Of a stretch of DNA of 64,000 nt, positions 50,767 through 59,179 are shown one piece after another. Below the pieces are notes generated by a model. That model was not told the DNA's origin, made no database searches, and saw only the letters and a list, made by a program, of their open reading frames with translations. Positions within the stretch are counted from its first letter, which is position 1, and every line of letters begins with the position of its first letter. Source of the DNA: Levilactobacillus tangyuanensis (GTDB lineage: Bacteria > Bacillota > Bacilli > Lactobacillales > Lactobacillaceae); the NCBI RefSeq assembly GCF_003946545.1, contig NZ_RHOA01000001.1, positions 62,001-126,000 of the forward strand, read 5' to 3'. The position numbers and the translations under genes are program-made.

Positions 50767-51768
50767 ATGAAAGCCTTAGTTTTAACTGGAAAAGAAAAGA
50801 TGGAGATTCAGAACGTTGCTACCCCAGAGGTTAAGTCTAACGAAGTCTTGGTTAACACCGCTTACGCTGGGATTTGTGGGACCGACCGTGCCTTATATGC
50901 CGGCCTTCCAGGCTCTGCCAACGCCGTTCCTCCAATTATCTTAGGTCATGAAAACTCCGGGATCGTTGCCGCTATCGGTAGCGACGTCACCAACGTTAAG
51001 GTTGGCGACCGTGTGACCGTTGACCCTAACATCTACTGTGGCCAATGCAAGTACTGCCGGACTGACCGTCCAGAACTCTGTGACAACCTGTCTGCCGTTG
51101 GGGTTACCCGCGATGGTGGCTTAGCAGAATCCTTCACGGCGCCTTCATCCGTGGTCTACCCAATTCCAGACAGCGTGTCATTGAAGTCAGCTGCAACGAC
51201 GGAACCCATCTCATGTGCCGTTCACGGAATTAAGTTATTAGACTTGACCCCTTATCAAAAAGCCTTGGTTATCGGTGATGGCTTCATGGGCCAACTCTTC
51301 GTTCAACTGTTACAAGCTCAGGGTGTTCACCAAGTTGACTTTGCCGGGATTTCCGATGAAAAGTTAGCCTTCAACAAGGAACACTTTGGCGTTACGAACA
51401 CCTACAACACGACTCGCGAGAGCATTCCTGCCGACTACGACGTGGTTATCGAGGCCGTTGGTTTACCACAAACCCAAGAACAAGCCGTTGAAGCTACTCG
51501 TAAGGGCGCCCAAGTTCTGATGTTTGGTGTTGGGAAGCCAGACCAAACCTTCTCAATGAACACTTACGAAGTTTACCAAAAGCAATTAAAGATCCAAGGG
51601 GCCTTCATCAACCCATACGCTTTCGAAGATGCCATTGCATTGTTAGCTAGCGGTCAATTGGACGTTGAATCCCTGATCAGTCATGAAGTCAGCCTGGAAC
51701 AAGTTGAAGATGTTTTGACGGGTAAAGTTGCACATGTCAGCAAGGCTGTTGTTAAAGTTTCCGACTAA
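50767..51768 (+). CDS. mdh: Mannitol 2-dehydrogenase, zinc-dependent
   Basis: 333-residue medium-chain dehydrogenase. MKALVLTGK, AGICGTDRALYAGLPGSA, GHENSG and VDPNIYCGQCKYCRTDRPELC match the mannitol dehydrogenase known from Leuconostoc and heterofermentative lactobacilli. Catalytic zinc ligands are Cys in ICGTD, His in GHENSG and the later Glu. Four Cys of the structural zinc lobe are present. It reduces fructose to mannitol with NADH, regenerating NAD as an extra electron sink. It follows the fructokinase by 18 bases with GAGAGGGAG. Codon use is that of a highly expressed gene. Confidence 0.9.
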   Translation: MKALVLTGKEKMEIQNVATPEVKSNEVLVNTAYAGICGTDRALYAGLPGSANAVPPIILGHENSGIVAAIGSDVTNVKVGDRVTVDPNIYCGQCKYCRTDRPELCDNLSAVGVTRDGGLAESFTAPSSVVYPIPDSVSLKSAATTEPISCAVHGIKLLDLTPYQKALVIGDGFMGQLFVQLLQAQGVHQVDFAGISDEKLAFNKEHFGVTNTYNTTRESIPADYDVVIEAVGLPQTQEQAVEATRKGAQVLMFGVGKPDQTFSMNTYEVYQKQLKIQGAFINPYAFEDAIALLASGQLDVESLISHEVSLEQVEDVLTGKVAHVSKAVVKVSD

Positions 51769-51787
51769 GTAAAGGTGGTTGAGGATT

Positions 51788-52558
51788 GTGAGAGTTGAAC
51801 CAGCAAGTAATTTGAATGCTGACGCACCAAAGGCAGAAACGAGTCAGCGAACGATTTCAATGTCTAAGGCGATTGGTTACTTTGCCTTATCGCTCGTGAT
51901 TAACTCGGCGGGGAATGTCTTGACCCTGGTGACCAGCGCCAAGATTCACCCCTCATTCTTGGGGGCCGCTTACTGGTCAGCTGCTGAAGCTAACCTCGGA
52001 ACGGCATTTCATTGGAATTTGTTCTGGGCCTTCTTGATTATGGGGTTCCTGACCTCAGTTCTGAACGCGGTCTTGATTCATCACTGGGATTGGAAACGGA
52101 TTGCCGGCAACATGATTTTCATGGTGCCGTTCTCCGCTTTGATTCAGGTGTTCGAAGACTTCTTCGATGGCAAGTATCCGGCAATTTTTGGGGGATTACC
52201 GGATGCGCACAGTTTGGGCATGATTATCCTATATATTTTCCTAAACTTCTTAGGGGTAGCCTTCATCGCGGTGGCCATTTCCATTTATCAACGGGTTAAC
52301 CTGGTCTTACATCCAGCCGATGATCTGATGCAAATTCTGCGGTTCCGCTACTGCCATGGGAATGCGGCCCTGGCGATGTGGTTCTCTTACATTCCACCAA
52401 CTGTGATGGCGATTGTTGCCATCATCATCACCCGTCAATTCAGCAACTTTGGGTTGGGAACGGTCTTTGCCTTCCTTGCTCAAGGGGGTATCACGGGGAT
52501 TGCCGACCGGGTGATCTTCCCTCGGCTGAAGCACCAAGCAGTCGATGTCGGCAAATAG
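51788..52558 (+). CDS. YczE/YitT-like membrane protein
   Basis: 256 residues from GTG 51788, with AAAGGTGG ten bases upstream; earlier frames start at a TTG too close. About six helices after a 28-residue polar head (SMSKAIGYFALSLVINSAGNVLTLVTSAKI). The AYWSAAEANLG and GKYPAIFGGL segments fit the YczE/YitT-like group, often annotated as possible sugar permeases. It follows the mannitol dehydrogenase within 20 bases and could import or export sugar alcohol, but that is inference from position. Confidence 0.65.
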   Translation: MRVEPASNLNADAPKAETSQRTISMSKAIGYFALSLVINSAGNVLTLVTSAKIHPSFLGAAYWSAAEANLGTAFHWNLFWAFLIMGFLTSVLNAVLIHHWDWKRIAGNMIFMVPFSALIQVFEDFFDGKYPAIFGGLPDAHSLGMIILYIFLNFLGVAFIAVAISIYQRVNLVLHPADDLMQILRFRYCHGNAALAMWFSYIPPTVMAIVAIIITRQFSNFGLGTVFAFLAQGGITGIADRVIFPRLKHQAVDVGK

Positions 52559-52615
52559 GTTTTGATTCTGGCAGCCGGGAGGTTCAGGTCTGCGAGCCTG
52601 TCCGCCTTGCCGGTC

Positions 52616-52740
52616 GTCAAATATGGGCTGGAACGCGGTGAACGCGGTTATGGGCCACAGACCGGTCCCATAATCCGGTTCTGCCTAATCCGAGAATAAC
52701 GCTCGGCTAAGGCAGTGCCACGGCTGAGCCCATATTTGAC
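52616..52740 (+). repeat. Folded repeat, R copy 3
   Basis: Perfect 13-bp closing stem GTCAAATATGGGC / GCCCATATTTGAC. Hairpin 1 TTATGG/CCATAA; hairpin 2 CTGCCTAATCCGAG...CTCGGCTAAGGCAG with the CTAA/CTAA internal loop. Confidence 0.82.
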
Positions 52741-52821
52741 TTCCCTTTCAGGCTGATATTGTTGTCAGAACTATTCAGTAAGAAATTAATGACGTTACGA
52801 GTGTTCAGAGCCGTGAGGGCG

Positions 52822-52948
52822 GCTCTGGGAGGGCTCAGCCATGAAATTTCTCTTAGCCGAGTGATTTACTCGGGTTAGAGAAAGGTCAGTCTTTGAGACG
52901 TGGCTTGCGGCTCAAAGCTGTGCCCATGGCGTTCCAGCCCTCCCGGAG
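52822..52948 (-). repeat. Folded repeat, R copy 4
   Basis: Minus strand closing stem CCGGGAGGGCT / AGCCCTCCCAG. Hairpin 1 CTTTGAG/CTCAAAG; hairpin 2 TTTCTCTAACCCGAG...CTCGGCTAAGAGAAA. It stands inverted to R copy 3, 82 bases away. Confidence 0.82.
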
Positions 52949-52996
52949 CAACCGGCAAGGCGCCAGGCCCGTAAACATAAAAAGGAGCCAGTAAAA

Positions 52997-53389
52997 ATGT
53001 CTGTAAGTGATTTTATTACCGGGATTCAACACGTAGGGATTCCTACGGCGGATTTGGATGCAACGATGGCCTTCTACGAAAGCTTAGGCTTCGAACGGGC
53101 CGGCCTATTTCCTAACGGCGACAACCGTTGTGCCTTCATGCGGTTAGGCAACTTGACGATTGAAACCTGGGAAGGTGACGCCACCAACCCAACTGCCGGT
53201 GCGATCAACCATATTTCTCTGAACACCACCGACGTTGACAAGGCCTTTGCTGCCGCCAAGGCGCAAGGCTTGAACATGGTTAATGATGAAATCCAATCAA
53301 TCCCATCATTCTGGGACAAGGGGATTCGGTTCTTTAACATCCTGGGGCCTAATCATGAAACCATTGAATTCTGTGAAATCTTGAAGTAA
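52997..53389 (+). CDS. VOC (glyoxalase/bleomycin resistance) family protein
   Basis: 130 residues, two beta-alpha-beta-beta-beta modules. The metal positions are visible as His in IQHVGIPTADLD, Glu in LTIETWEGD, His in AINHISLNTTD and Glu in NHETIEFCEIL, so it should bind a divalent metal. ATG 52997 follows AAAGGAG. It may be the last gene of the fructokinase operon, although the 440-base repeat tract separates it. The substrate is unknown; glyoxalase I and fosfomycin-type activities are both possible. Confidence 0.83.
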   Translation: MSVSDFITGIQHVGIPTADLDATMAFYESLGFERAGLFPNGDNRCAFMRLGNLTIETWEGDATNPTAGAINHISLNTTDVDKAFAAAKAQGLNMVNDEIQSIPSFWDKGIRFFNILGPNHETIEFCEILK

Positions 53390-53400
53390 GTGTGGGCAAA

Positions 53401-53437
53401 AGCCGACCGTGAGAATCTGCTCACGGTCGGCTTTTTT
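53401..53437. terminator. Bidirectional terminator
   Basis: AGCCGACCGTGAG-AATCTG-CTCACGGTCGGCT followed by TTTTT, between the convergent VOC and MocR genes. Confidence 0.87.
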
Positions 53438-54848
53438 ATGGCTTCAATTGACGTAATTGGGTTTCAAGTTGCCGTTGTTTAGTGGCGTCCATTGCCGCGA
53501 AATTAAAGCGGAACGTTTGCCGATCGGCACCGTAGATTGGCCCAGGCTTCACGAGAATATGGTTGGCGAGCAGGTGATTAAAGATTTCCTGGTCGCGTTG
53601 GGTGATCCAGAAGAACAGGCCGCCGTTCGGGCTAGCAAACTGCCAGTCGGGACGAACCTCGTGGAAGATCTTGGCGACGGCCTCGCGGCGAGCGGTGAGT
53701 TCCAGGGTTAATTTGTGAATCTCGGAGTTAAAGGAGGGGTTGGTCAGCGCCAGGTTGGCCATGACCTGGGCGAGCATGCTGGGCACGATGTCCAGTTTCT
53801 TTTGGACCTGTAATAAACGCTGACCGATGGCCTGTGGGGCCACGATCCAGCCAATCCGCGTGCTGGAACCCAGGAGCTTGGACAGGGAACTGATGTAGAT
53901 GACGTTAGCCGGTGCCAAGGATTTAAAGGTGGGCACCTCGTCGGCCTTGTTGACCAGCCAGCCGAACACGTCATCCTCGATGATGGGCACCTGGTATTGC
54001 TGGCAAAGGGTCAAAATCTTTTGTCGTTGACGGAGACTGACGATCTCACCAGTTGGGTTTTGAAAGGTCGGATTCAATAGGAGAAGTTTGATCCGATGCT
54101 TCAAGATGAGGTCCTCTAGGACCGCCAGATCAAGTTTCCCGTGCTTAAGCGGTACGGTGTAGGTGCGGACCCCGACCGCCTGGAAGATAGCACTGGCGTT
54201 GAAATACGAGGGCTGGGCGTAGGCCACGGCATCGCCGACCTGGAGCAGGCTTCGTAGAATTAATAGGAGGGATTGTTGGGCCCCGCCCGCGATGATCAGG
54301 GATTGGCGGGTTAATTTGAATTGGTTGCGGGCCTTGTGGACATTACTGATGGTTTGAATGAGTGGCAGATAGCCGGCATCCTGCTCCTGGTGCTGCGCGA
54401 GCAAAAAGTTCTGCCAGTCCATCTGGAGAGATCCTAGCTTGGGAATCAGGTCCATGGGCAATTCGTTCACGGCGCCATCGATTAATTGGCCGTTATCGAG
54501 CGCTCGAGCCTGAAGAAGCTGGCCCTGGTAGGCCTGATAGTTATTTGAGGCGGTCGTCTCGAGAAACGTCGTCCAGTTGACCTTGTTGGCGGCACTGTCC
54601 AGTTGCGGCAGCGAGGACACGAAGGTGCCACTACCGGTACGCTTGACGACCAGACCGACGGAGGCCAGTTCCAGCAAGGCCCGGCTAACGGTCGATCGGT
54701 CCACCTTTAGGGCCTCGGCCAATTCCCGCTCTGCCGGCAGTCGTTGGCCGGGTAAGAGCTTATCTTCCTGAATCAAGTGGCGGATAAGTTGAGTGATGGC
54801 TAAATATTTTGGCTTAATATCGGGTAAGTCGGCGTACCAATCAATCAT
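53436..54848 (-). CDS. pdxR: MocR-family GntR-HTH/aminotransferase regulator, PdxR-like
   Basis: 470 residues: GntR winged helix (residues 10-75; LPAERELAEALKVDRSTVSRALLELASVGL), linker, then an aminotransferase class I fold that binds PLP through the Lys in SLSKLLGSSTRIGW. MocR proteins of the PdxR group regulate vitamin B6 genes. The divergent partners here are a pyridoxal kinase and an ECF S-component, so this is most likely the B6 regulator. Direct TTGG repeats lie in the shared promoter region. ATG 54848 follows GGAGAC. Activator or repressor is not clear. Confidence 0.86.
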   Translation of the reverse strand: MIDWYADLPDIKPKYLAITQLIRHLIQEDKLLPGQRLPAERELAEALKVDRSTVSRALLELASVGLVVKRTGSGTFVSSLPQLDSAANKVNWTTFLETTASNNYQAYQGQLLQARALDNGQLIDGAVNELPMDLIPKLGSLQMDWQNFLLAQHQEQDAGYLPLIQTISNVHKARNQFKLTRQSLIIAGGAQQSLLLILRSLLQVGDAVAYAQPSYFNASAIFQAVGVRTYTVPLKHGKLDLAVLEDLILKHRIKLLLLNPTFQNPTGEIVSLRQRQKILTLCQQYQVPIIEDDVFGWLVNKADEVPTFKSLAPANVIYISSLSKLLGSSTRIGWIVAPQAIGQRLLQVQKKLDIVPSMLAQVMANLALTNPSFNSEIHKLTLELTARREAVAKIFHEVRPDWQFASPNGGLFFWITQRDQEIFNHLLANHILVKPGPIYGADRQTFRFNFAAMDATKQRQLETQLRQLKP

Positions 54849-54861
54849 ATGGAGGTCTCCT

Positions 54862-54919
54862 TTGGCGGTTTACTTAAGTATAGTAATTGGCTGGATTAAA
54901 AACAAGCCAATTGGCGGTT
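54862..54919. promoter_or_regulatory. Direct TTGG repeats, probable MocR/PdxR binding region
   Basis: TTGGCGGTT at 54862-54870 and 54911-54919, with TTGGCTGGA at 54887-54895 between them, spaced 24-25 bases. AATTGGCT...AGCCAATT also forms an inverted pair. MocR regulators usually bind such repeated sites in the gap between divergent genes. Confidence 0.6.
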
Positions 54920-54969
54920 GTGATCGCTTCCACGAAGGACAATAATTGACAGTATCAGGAGGAGATCTC

Positions 54970-55755
54970 ATGGAAAACGTCTTAACCATCGCTGGTTCGG
55001 ATAGTTTGGCCGGCGGTGGTATTCAGGCCGACCTAAAAACATTTGAAGAACTCAATGTTTTTGGTGTCAGCGTGTTAACCAGCGTGGCGAGCATCTTGCC
55101 CAGCGGGGTCAGCTTGTATCAAATAGATTCAGCCATTATTAAGCAACAACTCGATTCGATCTTGACCCAGTTGCCGGTGCACTTTGCTAAAACGGGCTTA
55201 CTTGGTGATTTACCTGCCTTGGAAACCGTGTGCGACGAGCTGGCCGCTCATCCGCTAAAGTTGGTGGTTGATCCCGTCCTGGTGTTCAAGGAGGGTGATA
55301 CTCAGTTACAGTCGGATTACCTTAAAGCCATGCAACAACGGTTATTACCACTTGGATTTGTGACGACGCCTAATCTTGACGAGGCCGGCCAATTGAGCGG
55401 CTTGGGCAAGATTACGACGAAAGCCGAAATGGTCACGGCGGCAAAGGCCATTCAGGCCTTTGGTTGTCCTAACGTGGTCATCAAAGGTGGTAATCGGCTG
55501 CCGGGCGACACGGCAGTGGACTATTTGCGGTATGGCGAACAAGATTTCTGGTTTGAGAGTCCTAAGATTCACCAGTCAACGACTGATGGTGCGGGATGTA
55601 CCTTCTCCGCCGCCATTACAGGTCAGTTGGCTAACGGTCGGTCGTTACCTGACGCGGTTAACGATGCCAAGCGGTTCGTCCACTTGGGCATTGAACATGG
55701 CGTCGTGATTAGTCCACAGCTTGGGAGCGTGTGGCAAGGCGCTAGCCGCCAATAG
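54970..55755 (+). CDS. pdxK: Pyridoxal/pyridoxine kinase of the ThiD type
   Basis: 261 residues from ATG 54970 (GGAGGAG upstream). Ribokinase fold as in ThiD and the PdxK of Bacillus: LTIAGSDSLAGGGIQADLKTF at the start, VVDPVLVFKEGD, TPNLDEAG, then VVIKGG and the anion-hole TTDGAGCTFSAAIT. It phosphorylates vitamin B6 vitamers, or HMP if it acts as ThiD. The B6 reading is favoured by the divergent MocR regulator and the following S-component. The stop is 12 bases before the next gene. Confidence 0.82.
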   Translation: MENVLTIAGSDSLAGGGIQADLKTFEELNVFGVSVLTSVASILPSGVSLYQIDSAIIKQQLDSILTQLPVHFAKTGLLGDLPALETVCDELAAHPLKLVVDPVLVFKEGDTQLQSDYLKAMQQRLLPLGFVTTPNLDEAGQLSGLGKITTKAEMVTAAKAIQAFGCPNVVIKGGNRLPGDTAVDYLRYGEQDFWFESPKIHQSTTDGAGCTFSAAITGQLANGRSLPDAVNDAKRFVHLGIEHGVVISPQLGSVWQGASRQ

Positions 55756-55767
55756 GAGGGAAACCCA

Positions 55768-56268
55768 ATGAAACACGATGCATTGAAGACGAATACGTTA
55801 GCAGCGGTGATGATCGCCTTAACGGTGGCATTGTCGTTACTTGTACGGATTCCAATTGCTGGTACCAACGGATTTGTGACGTTATGTGAAGTGGGTATTT
55901 ATACCAGTGCGATTTTGTTTGGCAATCCAGTTGGTGTCATGGTGGGGGCCGGTAGTGGTTTCTTAATTGATATCCTTGCTGGCTACCCAGTGTGGTGCCT
56001 CTTCTCGTTAGTCATTCATGGTACTCAAGGTTTCGCCGTCGCTTACCTGACACCAGAAAATGATAAGTCTTTAAAGGCTACCATCTTCCCATTGATTGTC
56101 GGTAGCGCTATCATGGTAGTTGGTTATTGTTTAGCGACTGCCTTCCTATACGGCTGGCCGGCCGGTATAGCATCAATTACAAGTAATTTATTTCAAGTTG
56201 GATTCGGGATGGTCGTGGCGGTCTTACTCGTTAAGAGCCTCGTTAAATTCAAGCCCAGTCTGACATAA
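55768..56268 (+). CDS. ECF transporter S-component, probable pyridoxine-specific
   Basis: 166 residues, six helices, with the [16 protein letters not shown] start and small Gly/Ala patches ([26 protein letters not shown]) that bind the shared ECF energy module. PdxU-type S-components occur beside B6 kinase and MocR genes, as here. The energising EcfAAT genes are not in this window, as is usual for group II ECF systems. GAGGGAAA upstream; 12-base gap from pdxK. Confidence 0.8.
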   Translation: MKHDALKTNTLAAVMIALTVALSLLVRIPIAGTNGFVTLCEVGIYTSAILFGNPVGVMVGAGSGFLIDILAGYPVWCLFSLVIHGTQGFAVAYLTPENDKSLKATIFPLIVGSAIMVVGYCLATAFLYGWPAGIASITSNLFQVGFGMVVAVLLVKSLVKFKPSLT

Positions 56269-56282
56269 GGAGAGTGTGCATC

Positions 56283-56843
56283 ATGATGGATATTGATATT
56301 GAAAAGTTGAAAGCAGACTTGAACGTTATCGTTCAAGATGTGTTGGACGCAGCAAAATTACACAAGGGGGACCTTTTCGTCCTCGGTTGTTCTACTAGTG
56401 AAGTAGTTGGTGGGCGAATTGGTAAGAATTCTAACCTAGATGTCGGTGAAGCAATTATCCAGACGATCATTGCTAAGCTGAAGCCAGAAGGAATTCACTT
56501 GGCCGTTCAAGGTTGCGAACACATCAACCGGAGTGTTGTGGTTGAACGTGAAGTAGCTGAAAAGAAGGGCTTCGAAATTGTCAACGTCGTTCCAGCTTTG
56601 CATGCTGGTGGTGCTGGTTCAATCGCCGCTTTCAAGAACTTTGACGATCCCGTTGAAGTTGAACACATTGTTGCCCAAGCTGGGCTCGATATCGGTGATA
56701 CCTTCATTGGGATGCACGTTAAGTTCGTTCAAGTCCCAGTTCGTCCTTCCATCAAGGAATTAGGTGGCGCCCACGTGACGGCCTTACGTTCACGGGCAAA
56801 GTACGTTGGTGGCCCACGGGCAAACTACGACCCAATCAAGTAA
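56283..56843 (+). CDS. YwlG-family (DUF436) protein
   Basis: 186 residues from ATG 56283 with AAGGAGA nine bases upstream; the longer frame begins at a [38 protein letters not shown] and HAGGAGS are conserved in the TIGR01440/YwlG family, which has no assigned function. It follows the S-component after 14 bases, so it is probably in the vitamin B6 operon, but no direct role is known. Codon bias suggests high expression. Terminator at 56869. Confidence 0.85.
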   Translation: MMDIDIEKLKADLNVIVQDVLDAAKLHKGDLFVLGCSTSEVVGGRIGKNSNLDVGEAIIQTIIAKLKPEGIHLAVQGCEHINRSVVVEREVAEKKGFEIVNVVPALHAGGAGSIAAFKNFDDPVEVEHIVAQAGLDIGDTFIGMHVKFVQVPVRPSIKELGGAHVTALRSRAKYVGGPRANYDPIK

Positions 56844-56868
56844 ATTAATCGAGCTAACCGCTCAAATC

Positions 56869-56899
56869 AAAAGTCGCGACTTGGTCGCGACTTTTTTCG
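56869..56899 (+). terminator. Terminator of the B6 operon
   Basis: AAAAGTCGCGACTTGGTCGCGACTTTT followed by TT. Compact, nearly palindromic. Confidence 0.82.
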
Positions 56900-56976
56900 T
56901 AACGATTTTTATAGTTGTCTAGTTCGATAAGCGGCTTCGCTCAAGCTTAGTCAAGTTGAAACCGTGCCACCAAGGC

Positions 56977-57954
56977 CTATCGGTCAATCACCGTAGTGGC
57001 GAGACGAATTTCTTGAGGCGGGGTGGCCGGGTCTTGAATACGCTGCAATAGATGCTCAACGGCCAGTTGGCCCAGTTGATTCACCGGCTGACGGGCGGTG
57101 ACGATCGGTTGTTCGAGCAGGTCGAACCATGACTGATCGTCGAAGCCTCCCAGGTAAAGGCGTGGCAGCTTCAGTTCGGGTAGTTTGCGTAGAACGGCCG
57201 CCATGATGGTGTTGTCCGCCACAAAGAGGCCGTCGCACTTTTGGTTAATGAGGATTTGTCGGGTCATCTGTTCAACATTACTGTTGTCCGTCCGAGCGGT
57301 GGCCTCGATGGCTGCCTCCTGTGGCAATCCAGCGGCCGCTAGCGCTTGGTGGTACCCTTGGCGTCGTTCGTGGGCCGTGAACGGAACGGCACTGTTGATG
57401 ATTCCGATACGTTGCGCTCCTTGTTTAATCAGGTGGGCCACGACATCGCGGGTGCCTTGGACGTTGTCGACCAGAATCCGATCCAGGCCGGTTTGGCTAC
57501 TATCGAGTGGGGTTCGGTCGACGAAAACGGTGGGCATGCCCCCAAGAAGTTCCCGATAGTCGGTATCCCCCTCGGCGCTGGCAATGATCAACCCGTCCAC
57601 CCGCTTCTCTAACATCAGGTTGAGGGCCCGCGTTTCCTTCTCGGGATGCTCGTCGGTATTGACGATGACGACATCGTAGCCGGCTTGGTCGCTGGCGTCT
57701 TCGATTGCCCGAATGAATTGGGTAAAGAAGTCATTGAGAATATCCGGAATAATGACGCCTAGGGTATGGGATTGTTGCATCCGAATACTGCGGGCAAGTC
57801 CATTGGGATGATACCCAAGATTATTGGCAATGTTCTGAATCTTTTGTTGGGTGTCCCTTTTGACCTGATCGCTGTGGTTTAAAGCCCGTGACACGGTGGC
57901 CTCGGAGACGCCGGCAGCCTTGGCAACATCCTTAATGGTAATGGTGGTCGACAT
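56977..57954 (-). CDS. LacI-family transcriptional regulator
   Basis: 325 residues from ATG 57954 with AGGAGGGG upstream; 19 extra codons are unsupported. The LacI headpiece is TITIKDVAKAAGVSEATVSRALN with hinge GLARSIR, followed by a periplasmic-binding-type sensor domain (LGVIIPDILNDFFTQFIRAIEDA). No sugar genes are adjacent, so the regulon is elsewhere or unknown. The 3' end shows no clear terminator. A cre-like site at 58059-58072 lies about 105 bases upstream and may put it under CcpA. Confidence 0.87.
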   Translation of the reverse strand: MSTTITIKDVAKAAGVSEATVSRALNHSDQVKRDTQQKIQNIANNLGYHPNGLARSIRMQQSHTLGVIIPDILNDFFTQFIRAIEDASDQAGYDVVIVNTDEHPEKETRALNLMLEKRVDGLIIASAEGDTDYRELLGGMPTVFVDRTPLDSSQTGLDRILVDNVQGTRDVVAHLIKQGAQRIGIINSAVPFTAHERRQGYHQALAAAGLPQEAAIEATARTDNSNVEQMTRQILINQKCDGLFVADNTIMAAVLRKLPELKLPRLYLGGFDDQSWFDLLEQPIVTARQPVNQLGQLAVEHLLQRIQDPATPPQEIRLATTVIDR

Positions 57955-58058
57955 GTCGGCCCCTCCTTTTTTAGTCCCAGAAGGACCGTTTAATTGTGAA
58001 TTAATATACATTCATGGTAGCCGTTTGTTGGGTTAAGTGTCAACTAATCTTCTCGTAT

Positions 58059-58072
58059 CATAAGCGTTTTCA
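58059..58072. promoter_or_regulatory. cre-like site upstream of the LacI gene
   Basis: CATAAGCGTTTTCA fits TGWAANCGNTNWCA with two mismatches, in the gap between the LacI gene and tRNA-Gln. Confidence 0.5.
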
Positions 58073-58142
58073 TAAAAGGGGTTGCATTTTGACGGTTGTG
58101 AATGCTAAACTAATAGCTGTTGAGTCATAACGACTTAATTAT

Positions 58143-58214
58143 TGGGCTATAGCCAAGCGGTAAGGCAACGGGTTTTGATCCCGTCATGCGTTGGTTCGAA
58201 TCCAGCTAGCCCAA
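58143..58214 (+). tRNA. tRNA-Gln (anticodon TTG)
   Basis: 72-base cloverleaf. Acceptor TGGGCTA/TAGCCCA with discriminator A. D arm GCC...GGC (AGCCAAGCGGTAAGGC). Anticodon loop TTTTGAT gives TTG. T arm GCTGG-type (TTGGTTCGAATCCA). Genomic CCA is absent, common in these bacteria. A terminator follows. Confidence 0.95.
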
Positions 58215-58227
58215 TCAGAGGTTTACG

Positions 58228-58257
58228 AATCCCCGTCCTAGTGACGGGGATTTTTTT
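58228..58257 (+). terminator. Terminator of tRNA-Gln
   Basis: AATCCCCGTC-CTAGT-GACGGGGATT followed by TTTTT. Confidence 0.85.
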
Positions 58258-58418
58258 AATTGGCCACGATCTTTAGGGACTTTTAATGATCTGCACAAAC
58301 CCCGTGACGCCGGTGGCTGGGCAGGACGATAGTCGTTCGATTACCCAATACATACCCCTGACAAGGGGCTTTTCATTTATACTGATCAGATAAATTAAGC
58401 GAATGGAGTGACTTAAAA

Positions 58419-59099
58419 TTGGAAGAGACGGATTTTCCAGCTCACGAGCAGTTATTATTTGGGAGCGCACTAACCATGATTGCGGGGGCGTTGGACGCCT
58501 ATTCTTATTTGGAACACGGTGAAATCTTCGCTGGACTACAGACGGGGAACTTTATTTTATTAGGTATTCATCTGGGCCGCATGGAATTCAGTACAGTGGG
58601 TCATTATTTGGCTTCCATTTTAGCCTTTGCTGTGGGAACGATGTTGGCGCGGGGATTGCAACATCTCTTGGAGAAGCGCTCGGTGAACCAGCAGTACATT
58701 GTGTTGTGGTATGAACTTGTTTTATTGGTCTTTGTCATGATTGCGACCAATCGGCTGCCGGATATCGTCATTACCACCTTGCTTTCCTTAGCCGCCGCGG
58801 CAGAATTACAAGAGTTCCGGCGAATTAAGGGGGCGCCATTCACGCCACTGATGATGACGGGTAACCTGCGCAAGGCCTCGGCGTCATTGTATGATGGCGT
58901 TCGTTATCACGACCACAAGGCCAGCAGCCAGGCGCTCGATACCTTCACGGTGTTGGGGAGTTTTGCGATCGGCGCCATTTTAATCGGGCTCTTTAGCAAA
59001 ATTCTGGCGGGCTTTGCGTTAATTGTCCCGATTCTTATTATCATTGGGCTGATCACCTGGCTCTACCGAACCCATCATCACCGTCGTTGGAAGCATTAG
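58419..59099 (+). CDS. DUF1275 (YoaK-type) membrane protein
   Basis: 226 residues from a TTG start with GGAG nine bases upstream. Six to seven helices. ALTMIAGALDAYSYLEHGEIFAGLQTGNFILLG is the DUF1275 signature, repeated in part by LMMTGNLRKASASLY in the second half. These proteins are found in many bacteria; their role is unknown, though membrane transport is suspected. It sits alone between tRNA-Gln and a bidirectional terminator. Confidence 0.83.
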   Translation: MEETDFPAHEQLLFGSALTMIAGALDAYSYLEHGEIFAGLQTGNFILLGIHLGRMEFSTVGHYLASILAFAVGTMLARGLQHLLEKRSVNQQYIVLWYELVLLVFVMIATNRLPDIVITTLLSLAAAAELQEFRRIKGAPFTPLMMTGNLRKASASLYDGVRYHDHKASSQALDTFTVLGSFAIGAILIGLFSKILAGFALIVPILIIIGLITWLYRTHHHRRWKH

Positions 59100-59120
59100 G
59101 CAATCTTTAAATCACGAAAT

Positions 59121-59168
59121 AAAAAGGGAGACGACACTATCTTTGTCAGATACTGTGGTCTCCCTTTA
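59121..59168. terminator. Terminator after the DUF1275 gene
   Basis: TAAAGGGAGAC...GTCTCCCTTTA with an interrupted loop, T-rich on both ends. Confidence 0.72.
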
Positions 59169-59179
59169 ATTTGGTTAAC

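Larger units (their letters stand above)
52595..52969. repeat. 375-base palindromic arrangement around R copies 3 and 4
   Basis: GCCTGTCCGCCTTGCCGGT at the left and ACCGGCAAGGCGCCAGGC at the right are inverted copies (18 of 19 close). Between them lie R copy 3 (+) and R copy 4 (-). All of 52559-52996 between the YczE-like and VOC genes is this repeat tract, with no gene. Confidence 0.7.
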
